Source: a virus. From it: a stretch of DNA of 64,000 nucleotides. The position numbers and the translations under genes are program-made. The notes beneath the pieces are model-generated. The model searched no databases and was not told where the DNA came from. It saw only the letters and a program-made list of their open reading frames with translations. Where the stretch lies: positions 1-64,000 of IMG/VR virus record IMGVR_UViG_3300021093_000047, one strand, 5' to 3'. Each line of letters begins with the position of its first letter. Within the stretch, counting starts at the first letter, position 1. Shown in pieces: positions 48,001 to 56,648 of the stretch.

Positions 48001-51000
48001 ACTAGTTGTCCTGTATAAAAATTGTGATTTTTGATATAGATTGATCTATCAGGAACATTTAGATTTCTTTGGTCTGATAAAGTATAATTTTTTCCTGTCG
48101 AGCCAAACCCAACAAAAGTTTTTGGATTAAAATATACAACATCATTTTTCTTTATTGGATATTTTTGGTCAGCAACGGAGAACGTAAACTTTCTTGGTAA
48201 TAATTTTACTGAATCAATTCCTACTGTATGAACACCAGTATTTTGTAATCTATTTACTATTAACTCGGATTTCTCTGCTGATATATTAGTTACTTTTAAT
48301 ATTTCAGAACCAATAGAAATAAAGTCATCAACTTCAAATCCAGATACATCATTTACTACAATAGAAGTAGTTTCTCCACTAACAACTAAAACTGGAATAT
48401 TGGTAGATATCCCAACTGTTTTTTGAGAAACAAAAACATCTTTTATTCCTTCAAAATATGAATAATTTGAATTTGAAATTGCAGTTATTGTAATTTTATC
48501 TCCAGTTATTAATTGGTGCGGTTCTTGAGTAAAACCAATAACATTGTTTCCATATGTATGAAAACTCACATCTAAAGAAGTTTTTACACCAACAACTATA
48601 CTTTTTATTGGTTTTCCTTTGATTCTTGATACAACGGCAGATGCTCCAGATCCACTAGTATTACTATTATCAAATACTATATTGTCTCCAACCTTATAAC
48701 CAGTTCCATCGGAATATATTTGAACCCCATCTATAGATGATGAAAGTGTTTTTGTTATAGTAAATTCTTGTTTATATTTTTTGTCAGTATTACTAATTAA
48801 ATCATAATTAGAATTTCCAGAATTGATATAGTATGGTCCGATATTTCTAATTAGATTCAAACTTTCCAAATCAATATCTTGATTGAATATTGAAGCATAA
48901 TTTTCGGGAATTACATAATCCCTGAAATAATTTCCAATCATGTATGGGAATTCTGGTATCGAAATTGCACTATTATCAATAGTTGCAAAATACGCATAAA
49001 TTCCATCTGGATAATCTGGAGTTTTGCAGAATCTTCCATTATGTTCATCCAAATCACCAATTGCTCTATCATAATAAAAATCTTGAATGAAGAAACCATC
49101 AGGTAGGTTTGGTCTAATATTTTTATCTGGTTCTACTTTTTTTGTATAACTAGACCTTATTTTTCTAATTTCAGAACCAACTTGTCCATATGGTCCATAA
49201 ATTGGATTGCCATCATACGCCCACCCAATGATTGGTGAATGAACATTGTTTAGTGTTTCTCTATTAGAACTATCAAGATGGTCTTTAATAGACTTTCTAA
49301 GCAGTCTTGGCGGATAGAAGTTTACTACTTGCAATCCAAGATCTTTATTCTTACTTGGAACAATAAATGCCTGATCTTGTATTTCAAGTAATTTCTTATT
49401 TTTTTCTACCTGGTTTATTTTCCATTCAAATACATCACCAATGAATTTTGCATCAGAACCTCTTCTTTTGATTGTAATTGATGTAGTATCTTTATCATAT
49501 CCAATACCACCATTCGCAATATTTACCGCAACCAATCTGCCATTTTCTATAACAGGTCTTATATCTGCAAAACTTCCTTTTCCATTTACAATAATATCAA
49601 TTCCTTTATCATAACCAGAACCGTAACTCAAGAATTGAATATCAACTATAGTTCCATTCAAAACTATTGGTTTTAAAAGTGCTTCTGATACAATTGGTTT
49701 TACTCTAATATCTGGTCTTCTATGGAAGTTTACTATGTTAGAAACCCCATAACCAACACCACTATTTTCTAAGAAAATACTTTCAATCGAACCCAAAACA
49801 ATAGGTTCAAATTGTGGTTCAATTACACTTGTTGCTCCTATTCCAGATAGTGTCTCAACGACAAGTCTAATTGGTGGATAAGAAAATGTATGAGTGCCAG
49901 TTCCTAGAGAATTGAATCTTATATATCTTTTATTTTCGTAATTAATATCATAAAATTGTGTTCCAATACCAATAGTTGATAATTTAAATTTATTATTATC
50001 AACTACTGTGACTACATATTCTGAAGATGTAGATAATCCACTTACAGATGTTCCTGTTGTTGAATATCTTAGAATATCTTTATCTTTGAGACCATGATTT
50101 TTAGCAAATACATAGTGATCAAATGTATTAACACCATTGGTTTTTTCATCAAATGCTAATATTGATGGAATCTTAATAATTCTGTTTGAATAACCAGTTC
50201 CAGAATTTTTTACACGAATTTCTGTAATAGTATTTTTTGATTTTAGTGTTATGAAAGAATGGAATCCAGAACTAATCCCAACCAAATTTACTTCGTTAGA
50301 TTTCTTATAAGCATCTTCCAGTCTTTCATATAATCTAATCTGGGTAGGACTTATTACTCCAGCATAATAATTTGAATTTGTTTTTAACGGGAAAATCTCA
50401 GCATTAAAATTGGCATTATATGAAATTTCTTCTCCATCATCAAAATTGTGATTTTGTGAAAAAGTTATAGTATTTGTTGTTGGATTTACTCCAGAACCAT
50501 CACCCTTAAATCCTGCATTAATTTTAGATTTTACTAAATTTGGTTCAACTACTGCTCCAGAACCATTTCCACCAATCAAAGTAATTTTTGGCTTTATTTG
50601 ATAACCTACACCTGGAGTTACAATTTTTACTTCAGAAAGACCACCAACGATATTAGCATATCCTTTAGCATTTCTTCCCGAAACATCAGTTATTTCTATT
50701 TCTGGTGGATTTATAATATCGTAACCTTTACCTGGATTAGTTACTGTTATGCCATCTAATTTACCATAGTAAATATTTTCATCAAATAGAGTTGGTGAAT
50801 AAATTTCAACACCATTAATTAAAATACCTACTTGTCTATTATTTGTTGTTCTATCCGCAACCTGCTTTAGTGTACTATCACCTTTTACGTAATTGAATTT
50901 TTTAAATAATTTTTGATTCTCTACTACTTTATTCTCATAATCTAATTTAACAAAAGAATCAGATACTATATTTCTGTCAAAGTTGACATAAACACTTGAA

Positions 51001-52925
51001 TATAAATCACTTTTACTTAAAGATAGTTTAATTTTTTTACTATCTTTATTGTCACCTATTGTTGTAACATGATAGATTCCAGTTTTTATGCCAGAATTGT
51101 TTTGTGGGAAATAATAAATTTTTTCTCCAGTGTAAAAATTATGAACAATGTCAGTTTCTAGAGTATCTGTTTTTCCAACACCAGAAGTTGTTGATGTTTT
51201 TACAGTTTGATTTTTTGCATAAAGTGGATAATTCGATATGCCAGATGCTGCAACATAAAATGATTTATATGAATCATCAATATAAGTATTTTGTACTGCA
51301 ACTGGAAGGGAATTTACCGATGGTGTGTGATTGGTATCACTAGATCCGAGTAAAATTACTTCTTTTAATAATGTCTTTTTAGTTGCATCCAAATTAGATG
51401 ACAATTCAATTGTATTTTTAGAAATTATATTTACTATTTCTGCATCAATTTCTAAATCGTTTGATATATCAAGATTTACTAATTTAACTTTTTGTTCAAT
51501 ATAAAGTTTGACATTATCATAAAAGGAAACAGTATATATTTTTCCACTAGTATCACCAGATTTGATTATAGATTTAATTTTGTGATTTGTAGATACATTG
51601 TACAACCAACTATAAAATTCTGGTTTATCACTTAGTTCTGCACCAAATGAAGACAAAGATATTTTATCATTTACCAATAGATTAGAAGTATTTTGGAAAT
51701 TTACTTTTCCTATTACATTAATTAATCTAAATTCTATTTTTTGATTATCTTTATCGTAAGTATAAACAAAATTAGTTTCAAAAACTTCATCACCATACTC
51801 TAAACCAACAATTAACCCAGTAATCCCTAAGAATTGAGTATTTGTTTTGTCTGTATATGTAAGTTTAACAGTAGTATTAGCAGTATTTTTTCCTTTTACT
51901 AGAATAGTTCCTGATTTTGGGAATCCTGCTGTAGAATCAACATAAAGTGTACTTGAAAACCCATTGACTTTCCTTGTAATATTTGTTTTTTTAGTGCTGA
52001 CAAAATTAGAAATAAAAGAAGTACTATCTAAATAAATCTCATAAAGATTTTTTTCATCTACAGGTCTAAATTCAATTGAGTAAATTGAAGCACTGGTAGA
52101 ACCAATGTCTCCATTATCTTGAAATAATGATGCTCTATTTGGACCACTAATTAGGAGTGGATCTGATCCACTTACTTTTTCAACAAGAATATTTTTTGTT
52201 ACAAAGAAATTATCATCAGATGGCCTTAAAATATAATCTTGTGGTTTGATTGCACTGATATCAGCATTAAAAAGAATTTTAAAAAGTATCTTATATGAAG
52301 TATCTGTTCCTTTTGTTGTATAGAAATCAATAGATCTTGATAAAATATTTTTTATCTTTACTTGAGGAATAAAATTTCTATTCTCAAATCCTGGTAAAAA
52401 TTGTGCTTTGAATTTTGTAAATAATTCTTGATAGAATAAAAGGTTTAAATTATTAACTACACTACCATTAGCATGTTCTTCTGACTGAGTTGTAGCGAAA
52501 TTAAGAGCGTTTGAACTGCTTAAAGTGTTTAATTGATCAATTCCAGAAAATCCACGAGAGCATCCAGTAAATGATGTGGCAGTTTTTCCAGTATATGTAA
52601 TTATTTCATTGTTGATTTTTAACAGACCGTATGATTTTGGAAATCCTACAGTATGATTAACTTCAATTGTGTCATCAAAAGTCAAAAGACTTTCAGTTAA
52701 TTGGCATGGAACAAATAAAGTAAAGAATAATTCGTTGTTATATGTTCTTATATCTTTATATCTATCAAGATTTGCTGCAATATCTGTTATCCCTGTTGGA
52801 TATTCTTGTGAGATATAATATTGATTTAAAAATTCTTTGAACAAAGGGGAATCTTCGTTCAAAAAAGAAGGAACTTGTGACTCAATAATATCTTGAATCC
52901 TTACTCTATCGTTAATATCTGCCAT
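45075..52925 (-). CDS. 7: Giant baseplate wedge protein, gp7-like, with a YHYH-type domain
   Basis: 2616 aa, far longer than T4 gp7 (1032 aa). It is named by position directly after gp25 and gp6 and by a start (MADINDRVRIQDIIESQVPS ... FLNQYYISQEYPTG) that I associate with cyanophage wedge initiators. NEIITYTGKTATSFTGCSRG occurs near residue 105. At least five ~70-residue units of the style HNFYTGEKIYY ... GIYHVTTI ... KIKLS occur, and about eight GxGY modules (VTNPGKGYDIINPPEIEI, VTPGVGYQIKPKITLIGG). Residues ~1235-1325 form a YHYH-type domain (IIGWAYDGNPIYGPYG ... NGRF ... YPDGIYAYFATID ... FPYMIGNYF). The C-terminus resembles a globular cap. It should organise the wedge around gp6 and gp25. 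Confidence 0.75.
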   Translation of the reverse strand: MADINDRVRIQDIIESQVPSFLNEDSPLFKEFLNQYYISQEYPTGITDIAANLDRYKDIRTYNNELFFTLFVPCQLTESLLTFDDTIEVNHTVGFPKSYGLLKINNEIITYTGKTATSFTGCSRGFSGIDQLNTLSSSNALNFATTQSEEHANGSVVNNLNLLFYQELFTKFKAQFLPGFENRNFIPQVKIKNILSRSIDFYTTKGTDTSYKILFKILFNADISAIKPQDYILRPSDDNFFVTKNILVEKVSGSDPLLISGPNRASLFQDNGDIGSTSASIYSIEFRPVDEKNLYEIYLDSTSFISNFVSTKKTNITRKVNGFSSTLYVDSTAGFPKSGTILVKGKNTANTTVKLTYTDKTNTQFLGITGLIVGLEYGDEVFETNFVYTYDKDNQKIEFRLINVIGKVNFQNTSNLLVNDKISLSSFGAELSDKPEFYSWLYNVSTNHKIKSIIKSGDTSGKIYTVSFYDNVKLYIEQKVKLVNLDISNDLEIDAEIVNIISKNTIELSSNLDATKKTLLKEVILLGSSDTNHTPSVNSLPVAVQNTYIDDSYKSFYVAASGISNYPLYAKNQTVKTSTTSGVGKTDTLETDIVHNFYTGEKIYYFPQNNSGIKTGIYHVTTIGDNKDSKKIKLSLSKSDLYSSVYVNFDRNIVSDSFVKLDYENKVVENQKLFKKFNYVKGDSTLKQVADRTTNNRQVGILINGVEIYSPTLFDENIYYGKLDGITVTNPGKGYDIINPPEIEITDVSGRNAKGYANIVGGLSEVKIVTPGVGYQIKPKITLIGGNGSGAVVEPNLVKSKINAGFKGDGSGVNPTTNTITFSQNHNFDDGEEISYNANFNAEIFPLKTNSNYYAGVISPTQIRLYERLEDAYKKSNEVNLVGISSGFHSFITLKSKNTITEIRVKNSGTGYSNRIIKIPSILAFDEKTNGVNTFDHYVFAKNHGLKDKDILRYSTTGTSVSGLSTSSEYVVTVVDNNKFKLSTIGIGTQFYDINYENKRYIRFNSLGTGTHTFSYPPIRLVVETLSGIGATSVIEPQFEPIVLGSIESIFLENSGVGYGVSNIVNFHRRPDIRVKPIVSEALLKPIVLNGTIVDIQFLSYGSGYDKGIDIIVNGKGSFADIRPVIENGRLVAVNIANGGIGYDKDTTSITIKRRGSDAKFIGDVFEWKINQVEKNKKLLEIQDQAFIVPSKNKDLGLQVVNFYPPRLLRKSIKDHLDSSNRETLNNVHSPIIGWAYDGNPIYGPYGQVGSEIRKIRSSYTKKVEPDKNIRPNLPDGFFIQDFYYDRAIGDLDEHNGRFCKTPDYPDGIYAYFATIDNSAISIPEFPYMIGNYFRDYVIPENYASIFNQDIDLESLNLIRNIGPYYINSGNSNYDLISNTDKKYKQEFTITKTLSSSIDGVQIYSDGTGYKVGDNIVFDNSNTSGSGASAVVSRIKGKPIKSIVVGVKTSLDVSFHTYGNNVIGFTQEPHQLITGDKITITAISNSNYSYFEGIKDVFVSQKTVGISTNIPVLVVSGETTSIVVNDVSGFEVDDFISIGSEILKVTNISAEKSELIVNRLQNTGVHTVGIDSVKLLPRKFTFSVADQKYPIKKNDVVYFNPKTFVGFGSTGKNYTLSDQRNLNVPDRSIYIKNHNFYTGQLVKYNVGFAGTGMIVSNTITQADAFTLQDNQNIYIVNKGQDYIGLSTVGYTTSTGIGSSLNSLYFFDDISVTGLAHSLSTTYEKVVGKVENFSLNVETTETHGLGNSDEITFNLLPRLVDTFKLRYDTNIRKITTEIKSFNTSVAISTETSEIYLPKNNYVTGDKIVYYNDGNTTIGGLQHNETYYIIKQKPDYIKLSNYYDSSKSGVNIPLTSKGSGVQSIALVNPPLTSTKGNIIEFDLSDSSLSGMDLKLYKDGNILIEVESYKYTRNAIDAGVSGAKLRIDTTDKSITNTLFYNLIPLSPSVLEKYQISIDKEVIGYNKISLNPSIYNQSYSVVSTGSTSFKFILNQKPEYFEYNANSGITTIFYDTDSKNTSGPISNIKLNFGGKGYKKVPRISSITSVSGKDAILKAFSNSIGKIDYIERVKDGFDYPTDPTLKPVLSVPTVCQIKNISRVDYIGITTGGKGYNTAPVLKVVGNDNIKSKANIQGGTVTSVDILENVTNMSAPLSVIPTRNSNGYDIDDIVYNPSTNQVTLELVNSDNQIYPLIANQYGNQEVVFPFKVGDKIFVENCRITDGNQKNNYNSANHSYKFFTITGISTTNFTITYSMNGISNNLGEYTTDNNYGYVINENVMAKFEMKLIDDLGYYSGENVVGYDSNGLAVFSAVVMESGWDNDINQLRLIDSKGELEVGNRLLGTRSLLNGIVENVNQFNLISSLNVTRDKINDFTDKIGYLNDYQQRISDNDYYQKFSYSIKSQIPYTDWKEPIRSLVHPAGFKEFSDLDIIGKASNNMKVGVGDSSLNVLINVDSVESMYNRYNFSMVTEDELLPDGSIERVFFPTGVSLKSYILNKTNKVVPIDNISGQFTGFTTTTGGQIVGLTTFKLKNRGTPLFYREFQGNDSSVIDLSNNKFKLRNNNFQSGQKLFYSVVKADGTANVRVNTVVDAGFSYPGISSYFDSPIVSFDSSIIKMSSN

Positions 52926-52926
52926 T

Positions 52927-54813
52927 TTATCTAGTATATGCTCCGTTTGAATAACTTGAAGTTACAATATGTTCAGTTGCAGAAGTATTTTCTCCTGAAC
53001 TAATTCTATCTTCAATCATATTAACTACAAGATTATCAATGCTTAATTCTAAGTATATATCTTGCAATGCAATCACATCATTTGACTCTGGTATTGCTTG
53101 GACTTCAATACCATTTGGTTTCAAAGAACTAGTAATATTGACTGTATCTAAGTATACTTCACCTTTCTTATAATAAACAATACCTGCATTATTTTTAACA
53201 ATAAATGGAAGATTGTCTTTCAATGTAAAGTAAAAAATGGTTCCACTTGTTTCATCAATTGGAACATCACTCATGTATACAGTTCCATCCACATCTTTAA
53301 TTGTGAAACCAGAAGATTTTATATTATAACCTCTATTGTCTAAAGGATTATTTTTCTTAATATGAAAAGAATTACCAAAACAAAGTTCATAAGTAGCAAA
53401 GTTATTAAATGCTGGTTGCAAATCTCTTCTCATTCTAACTTTTGTGATGTTAGATGTTATTGAAGAACTTATATCATCAATCAATGCATTTACTTTACTG
53501 TATTTAAATCTTCCACCAAAATTATTTAAGTCATACGATTTACCATAAGCAGTAAGAGTTTCAATAATTTTATTTCTAAGTACTGATGTATCTGCAACTG
53601 AACTCTTGTCATAATATACACTTGTATTGAGTTCTACATACAAATATTTCAAATCAACTAATTCTGGTTTTATTCCTGCAATCGAATATTGTTTTAACTG
53701 TTTCTTAATCTCTTCTTTTGATATTCTTGATAAAAATTTTCCTTGTCTTGGTTTTACTGATATAAAAACTTTTCCATATTGTGGTGGATCTAATTCATCA
53801 CCACCATAAGCAGTTACAGATTCAACATTAGGGAATATAAAAGGAATTAATCCTTTGTAATCATTTGCAGTAACTGCTCTATACTGAGATGAATAAACTC
53901 TTGGTGCAAGATATTTAATAGAGTCAATTTTTTCAATGTCGTCACCGTTCTCAGATGGTAACGTTGTAGTAAGTGGTGATATTCCCGATGTGATTCTATT
54001 TTGGTTATTATCTTCTAAAATTCCAGAGAAGTTGAAGTTAGCACATCCATTTCCTGCTTTTCCATTTGTAAGAATATAACTTACAAAAATAGAACTTCCA
54101 GATGCTGGTCTTTTACCAAATACATTGTCACCAAACAATAATTCATATTTTTCATCTTCAACTTCTTGAACTAAAAATATTTTAGAATTAGCATCAACGT
54201 TTAAGATATTTGAGTATTGATTATATTCTTCATTTGCTAAGTCAGTTACAAACACACGAATACTTGTAGTATCAACAGATGGATTTGGAATAACAAATTT
54301 TTGATCTGGTTGTGAACTATCTACGATAAAACTCTTTGTTAAAAATGTTCCTTCACATAATTCAATATCTGTAAAGTATGCATACCCTGCTGCATCTACT
54401 GTTACAGTAATATCTTCTGGTATTGAAAACACATAATTTCCACTTTCAATCGCACCTAAACCAATTGCTCCTGCTTTGAGTGTAACTGATTTTACATCTA
54501 AAAATCCAGAGGTATTTACAGAAAAACTAACTCTTGCTTTTGATGCTCTTCTTGACCTTGGAACATATCCAATATTACGTGCCAAAGAAACAACATTCTC
54601 TCGTAAAGTCGCACTATCAAGAAACGACTCATTCACCGTCATATTCGTATTGAATGACGTAATGTAAGAATTATATGCTAAGATATCAATCAATACAGAA
54701 AAGTTAGAACCCTCAAAGTCAAAATCTGTAAAATTACTATTTGCTCTTAGATAATCTTTGATTTGTGTTCTTAGATCCTGAAAATCTAAGTTTGTAAATT
54801 GATTGAATGACAT
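52927..54813 (-). CDS. 6: Baseplate wedge protein gp6
   Basis: 628 aa, close to T4 gp6 (660 aa). The N-terminus (FQDLRTQIKDYLRANSNFTDFDFEGSN and IDILAYNSYITSFNTNMTVNESFLDSATLRENVVSLARNIGYVPRSRRAS, both shortened in reading) is the gp6/gpJ-type pattern of contractile-tail baseplates. The middle has the RVYSSQYRAVTANDYKGLIPFIFPNVESVTAYGG segment typical of this family, where a partner-binding strand follows the AVTxxDY motif. gp6 dimers form the continuous inner ring of the baseplate. It overlaps the gp25 stop by 1 bp. Confidence 0.9.
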   Translation of the reverse strand: MSFNQFTNLDFQDLRTQIKDYLRANSNFTDFDFEGSNFSVLIDILAYNSYITSFNTNMTVNESFLDSATLRENVVSLARNIGYVPRSRRASKARVSFSVNTSGFLDVKSVTLKAGAIGLGAIESGNYVFSIPEDITVTVDAAGYAYFTDIELCEGTFLTKSFIVDSSQPDQKFVIPNPSVDTTSIRVFVTDLANEEYNQYSNILNVDANSKIFLVQEVEDEKYELLFGDNVFGKRPASGSSIFVSYILTNGKAGNGCANFNFSGILEDNNQNRITSGISPLTTTLPSENGDDIEKIDSIKYLAPRVYSSQYRAVTANDYKGLIPFIFPNVESVTAYGGDELDPPQYGKVFISVKPRQGKFLSRISKEEIKKQLKQYSIAGIKPELVDLKYLYVELNTSVYYDKSSVADTSVLRNKIIETLTAYGKSYDLNNFGGRFKYSKVNALIDDISSSITSNITKVRMRRDLQPAFNNFATYELCFGNSFHIKKNNPLDNRGYNIKSSGFTIKDVDGTVYMSDVPIDETSGTIFYFTLKDNLPFIVKNNAGIVYYKKGEVYLDTVNITSSLKPNGIEVQAIPESNDVIALQDIYLELSIDNLVVNMIEDRISSGENTSATEHIVTSSYSNGAYTR

Positions 54814-55214
54814 TATATTCTAGTTGGTAGTAAAAGAAACTCTATGTTTTGCTTGGGAAATCCTAGACCAACAATATCATATTCAACTTCAACATTTATT
54901 TGATTATCATCTGGTAGAGGTATTACTTTGATATCTCTTAATACAATTCTTGGTTCAAAGTTTTTTAACACACTCATGACTTCTTCTCTCATGATGATTC
55001 CGATTTCTTCGTCAACCATCTCGAATAAATTTCTTGTTACGGAAGTTCCGAGTAAAGGGTTAAAATACCTCTCACCAAGAATTGTTCTAACCAAGTTTGT
55101 AACAGATTTCTTGATAGCATCCTCGTTTTTGATGACTAAAATATCATTAGTTACAGGATGCTTAGCAAAAGATAAACTAATATCTTTAAATGCTCTAGAA
55201 ATCCTTGTGGCCAT
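54813..55214 (-). CDS. 25: Baseplate wedge protein gp25
   Basis: 133 aa, the same size as T4 gp25 (132 aa). It has the family core: an N-terminal FAKHPVTNDILVIKNEDAI, the helix SVTNLVRTILGERYFNPLLGTSVTRNLFEMVD and the strands PRIVLRDIKVIPLPDDNQINVEVEYDIVG (key groups T-x-x-G-E-R, P-x-x-G, E-P-R). gp25 is the lysozyme-like fold protein of the wedge core that binds gp6 and the sheath. It is the first gene of the baseplate block. Confidence 0.95.
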   Translation of the reverse strand: MATRISRAFKDISLSFAKHPVTNDILVIKNEDAIKKSVTNLVRTILGERYFNPLLGTSVTRNLFEMVDEEIGIIMREEVMSVLKNFEPRIVLRDIKVIPLPDDNQINVEVEYDIVGLGFPKQNIEFLLLPTRI

Positions 55215-55251
55215 TAAGATTAAAAGTGTATTTAATATATCTATAACACTT

Positions 55252-55494
55252 TTAGATCACTTTTTTGCCATATGAAGGTTCTGTTCCATATTCCCAATCA
55301 TCATAATCTTCATCATTTCTAATCTTTTCATGCAATTCAGTTTGCTTCTTTAAATCATGCTTCATCATATCATCATGCATGATTTCTGAAATGACTCTTG
55401 GTTGCACTGATTCTTTGTAATCTGTAATCAAATGTGTAGTGCCCCACATTTGATACATGTAGTTTTTGTCTCTATCAACTGGTAGGTTGGACAT
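55252..55494 (-). CDS. 80-aa protein of unknown function
   Basis: MSNLPVDRDKNYMYQMWGTTHLITDY then a His/Met-rich helix (EIMHDDMMKHDLKKQTELHEK) and an acidic, aromatic stretch (DEDYDDWEYGTEPSYGKKVI). An AGGAG box lies 8 nt before the ATG. Charged and soluble; possibly a small structural or assembly factor because it directly precedes gp25, but no family recognised. Confidence 0.7.
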   Translation of the reverse strand: MSNLPVDRDKNYMYQMWGTTHLITDYKESVQPRVISEIMHDDMMKHDLKKQTELHEKIRNDEDYDDWEYGTEPSYGKKVI

Positions 55495-55563
55495 TTTAGC
55501 TCCTGTTTTTTAGTAAAAACAGAACTTTTTTTTGTAGGAGGTTGCTATCTCCCCTAACCCTAT

Positions 55564-55890
55564 TTAACGTAGCACATGCCTTAAAGTATAATTTTCTGAA
55601 TTTAAATATTTCAACATCTCTAATGCGATTAATTTTGGATTTCCTGGTCCACAAGTATAAACATCAACGGCAATACAACCTTCTTCTGGCCAAGTATGGC
55701 ATGAAACATGACTTTCTGACAGTGCCATTACGATTGTAACACCTTGAGGTACAAAACAATGCTGATAAATGTTAAGAATTGTCATTTCAGCACGTTTGAC
55801 TCCACTTTCCATTGCCCCTTGAATGGAAATTCCATCGTTAAGTAAGTCAAACTTAACGTCATAGACCTCCAACAGGAGGTGATTTCCCAT
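55564..55890 (-). CDS. speD: S-adenosylmethionine decarboxylase proenzyme
   Basis: 108 aa from the ATG at 55890, chosen because GGAG lies 9 nt upstream; the frame also stays open to a TTG 15 bp earlier. The bacterial short-form AdoMetDC signature is complete: LSESHVSCHTWPE, with the Ser (about residue 60) that becomes the pyruvoyl group after self-cleavage, His ~65 and Cys ~80 in YTCG. The enzyme makes decarboxylated SAM for spermidine synthesis. No spermidine synthase gene lies nearby, so the phage must feed a host pathway. speD is known as an auxiliary metabolic gene of cyanophages. An AATAAATA late-type octamer lies upstream. Confidence 0.95.
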   Translation of the reverse strand: MGNHLLLEVYDVKFDLLNDGISIQGAMESGVKRAEMTILNIYQHCFVPQGVTIVMALSESHVSCHTWPEEGCIAVDVYTCGPGNPKLIALEMLKYLNSENYTLRHVLR

Positions 55891-55936
55891 CGAAAATTTC
55901 TCCAACTCGCATAAATCTCCAAAAATGGCACAAATA

Positions 55937-56419
55937 CTATTTATTTCTAATATTTTGGACTACTTCGTAGTCATAGTCAAGGATTTTTTGCAAATATTCA
56001 TCATCCCAAGCATCATAATAAGACGTTGTGGCAAGTTTTTTTCTTAATTTTGTCAAAAATTCCTTATCTTGATACAAAATTAAATTATATTTTTGATTAT
56101 TTGTCTGTTTTTCACCAAGAAATGTTGGTTGAGATGCACAATCTTCAAAAAAAGTATATTTTGGATATTTTTTTGAGAGATTTTTACATTTTTCTTTAAT
56201 AGAATCTAATTCTAGGTCGTCTTCAACAATAAAAATAACGACACCATACTCTTCAGAAAGAAGTTTGATGTCGTTAATTGGTGATTCTACAATTTTATAA
56301 GATTTTTGTCCGTAAATTTTAGCAAATGGACATAAAGAGAACCCGTTTAAGTCTGGATGATGAACTGAAACTCTTTCAATCCAGTCTAAAACGTGACTTT
56401 CTTTATTTTCCTTGTCCAC
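55937..56419 (-). CDS. DUF1415-like protein
   Basis: 160 aa if translation starts at the GTG at 56419. This start is chosen because the codons further upstream coincide with the coding frame of the small basic gene, and the GTG overlaps that gene's end with an AAGGAA-type box ~8-13 nt upstream. No ATG is available. The product has HPDLNGFSLCPFAK near residue 20, the N/S-L-C-P-F-A core that I know from DUF1415, and later VVIFIVEDDLELDSIKEKC and ASQPTFLG. The biochemical role of DUF1415 is unknown. Family assignment is tentative. Confidence 0.65.
   Translation of the reverse strand: MDKENKESHVLDWIERVSVHHPDLNGFSLCPFAKIYGQKSYKIVESPINDIKLLSEEYGVVIFIVEDDLELDSIKEKCKNLSKKYPKYTFFEDCASQPTFLGEKQTNNQKYNLILYQDKEFLTKLRKKLATTSYYDAWDDEYLQKILDYDYEVVQNIRNK
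55938..55945 (-). promoter_or_regulatory. Candidate T4-type late promoter (AATAAATA) upstream of speD
   Basis: One mismatch to TATAAATA, 47 bp upstream of the speD ATG, overlapping the end of the DUF1415-like gene. Confidence 0.35.
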
Positions 56420-56546
56420 GATACTTTTTCCTTGCCTTATTACGACTCGTTGCACTATATTTAGTATTACGTCCTGCACCCTGAAGAGTTAGTTTTGGTT
56501 TGCTTTCAACTTTAACTCCACCTTTCGCACTTTTCTTCACTGCCAT
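56403..56546 (-). CDS. 47-aa basic protein
   Basis: MAVKKSAKGGVKVESKPKL ... GAGRNTKYSATSRNKARKKYRGQGK: strongly basic, lysine- and glycine-rich, with no hydrophobic core. GGAG lies 8 nt before the ATG and the stop overlaps the next gene, so it is translated. It may bind DNA or RNA; no family recognised. Confidence 0.75.
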   Translation of the reverse strand: MAVKKSAKGGVKVESKPKLTLQGAGRNTKYSATSRNKARKKYRGQGK

Positions 56547-56608
56547 TGTAAAAATCTCCTAGTTGGTTTTCGTTTACGGTTTTTTAACGGGTTTTTTAAG
56601 AATTAAAA

Positions 56609-56648
56609 ATGCCCTTAAAGGACTCCTAAAAATCTTTCAAGGGCATTC
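56609..56648 (-). terminator. Likely terminator after the glycosyltransferase gene
   Basis: Minus-strand hairpin AATGCCCTTGAA ... TTTAAGGGCATT (12 pairs with one G-U, 16-nt loop) followed by TTTAATTC, 50 bp downstream of the stop at 56698. The T-run is short, so strength is uncertain. Confidence 0.6.
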
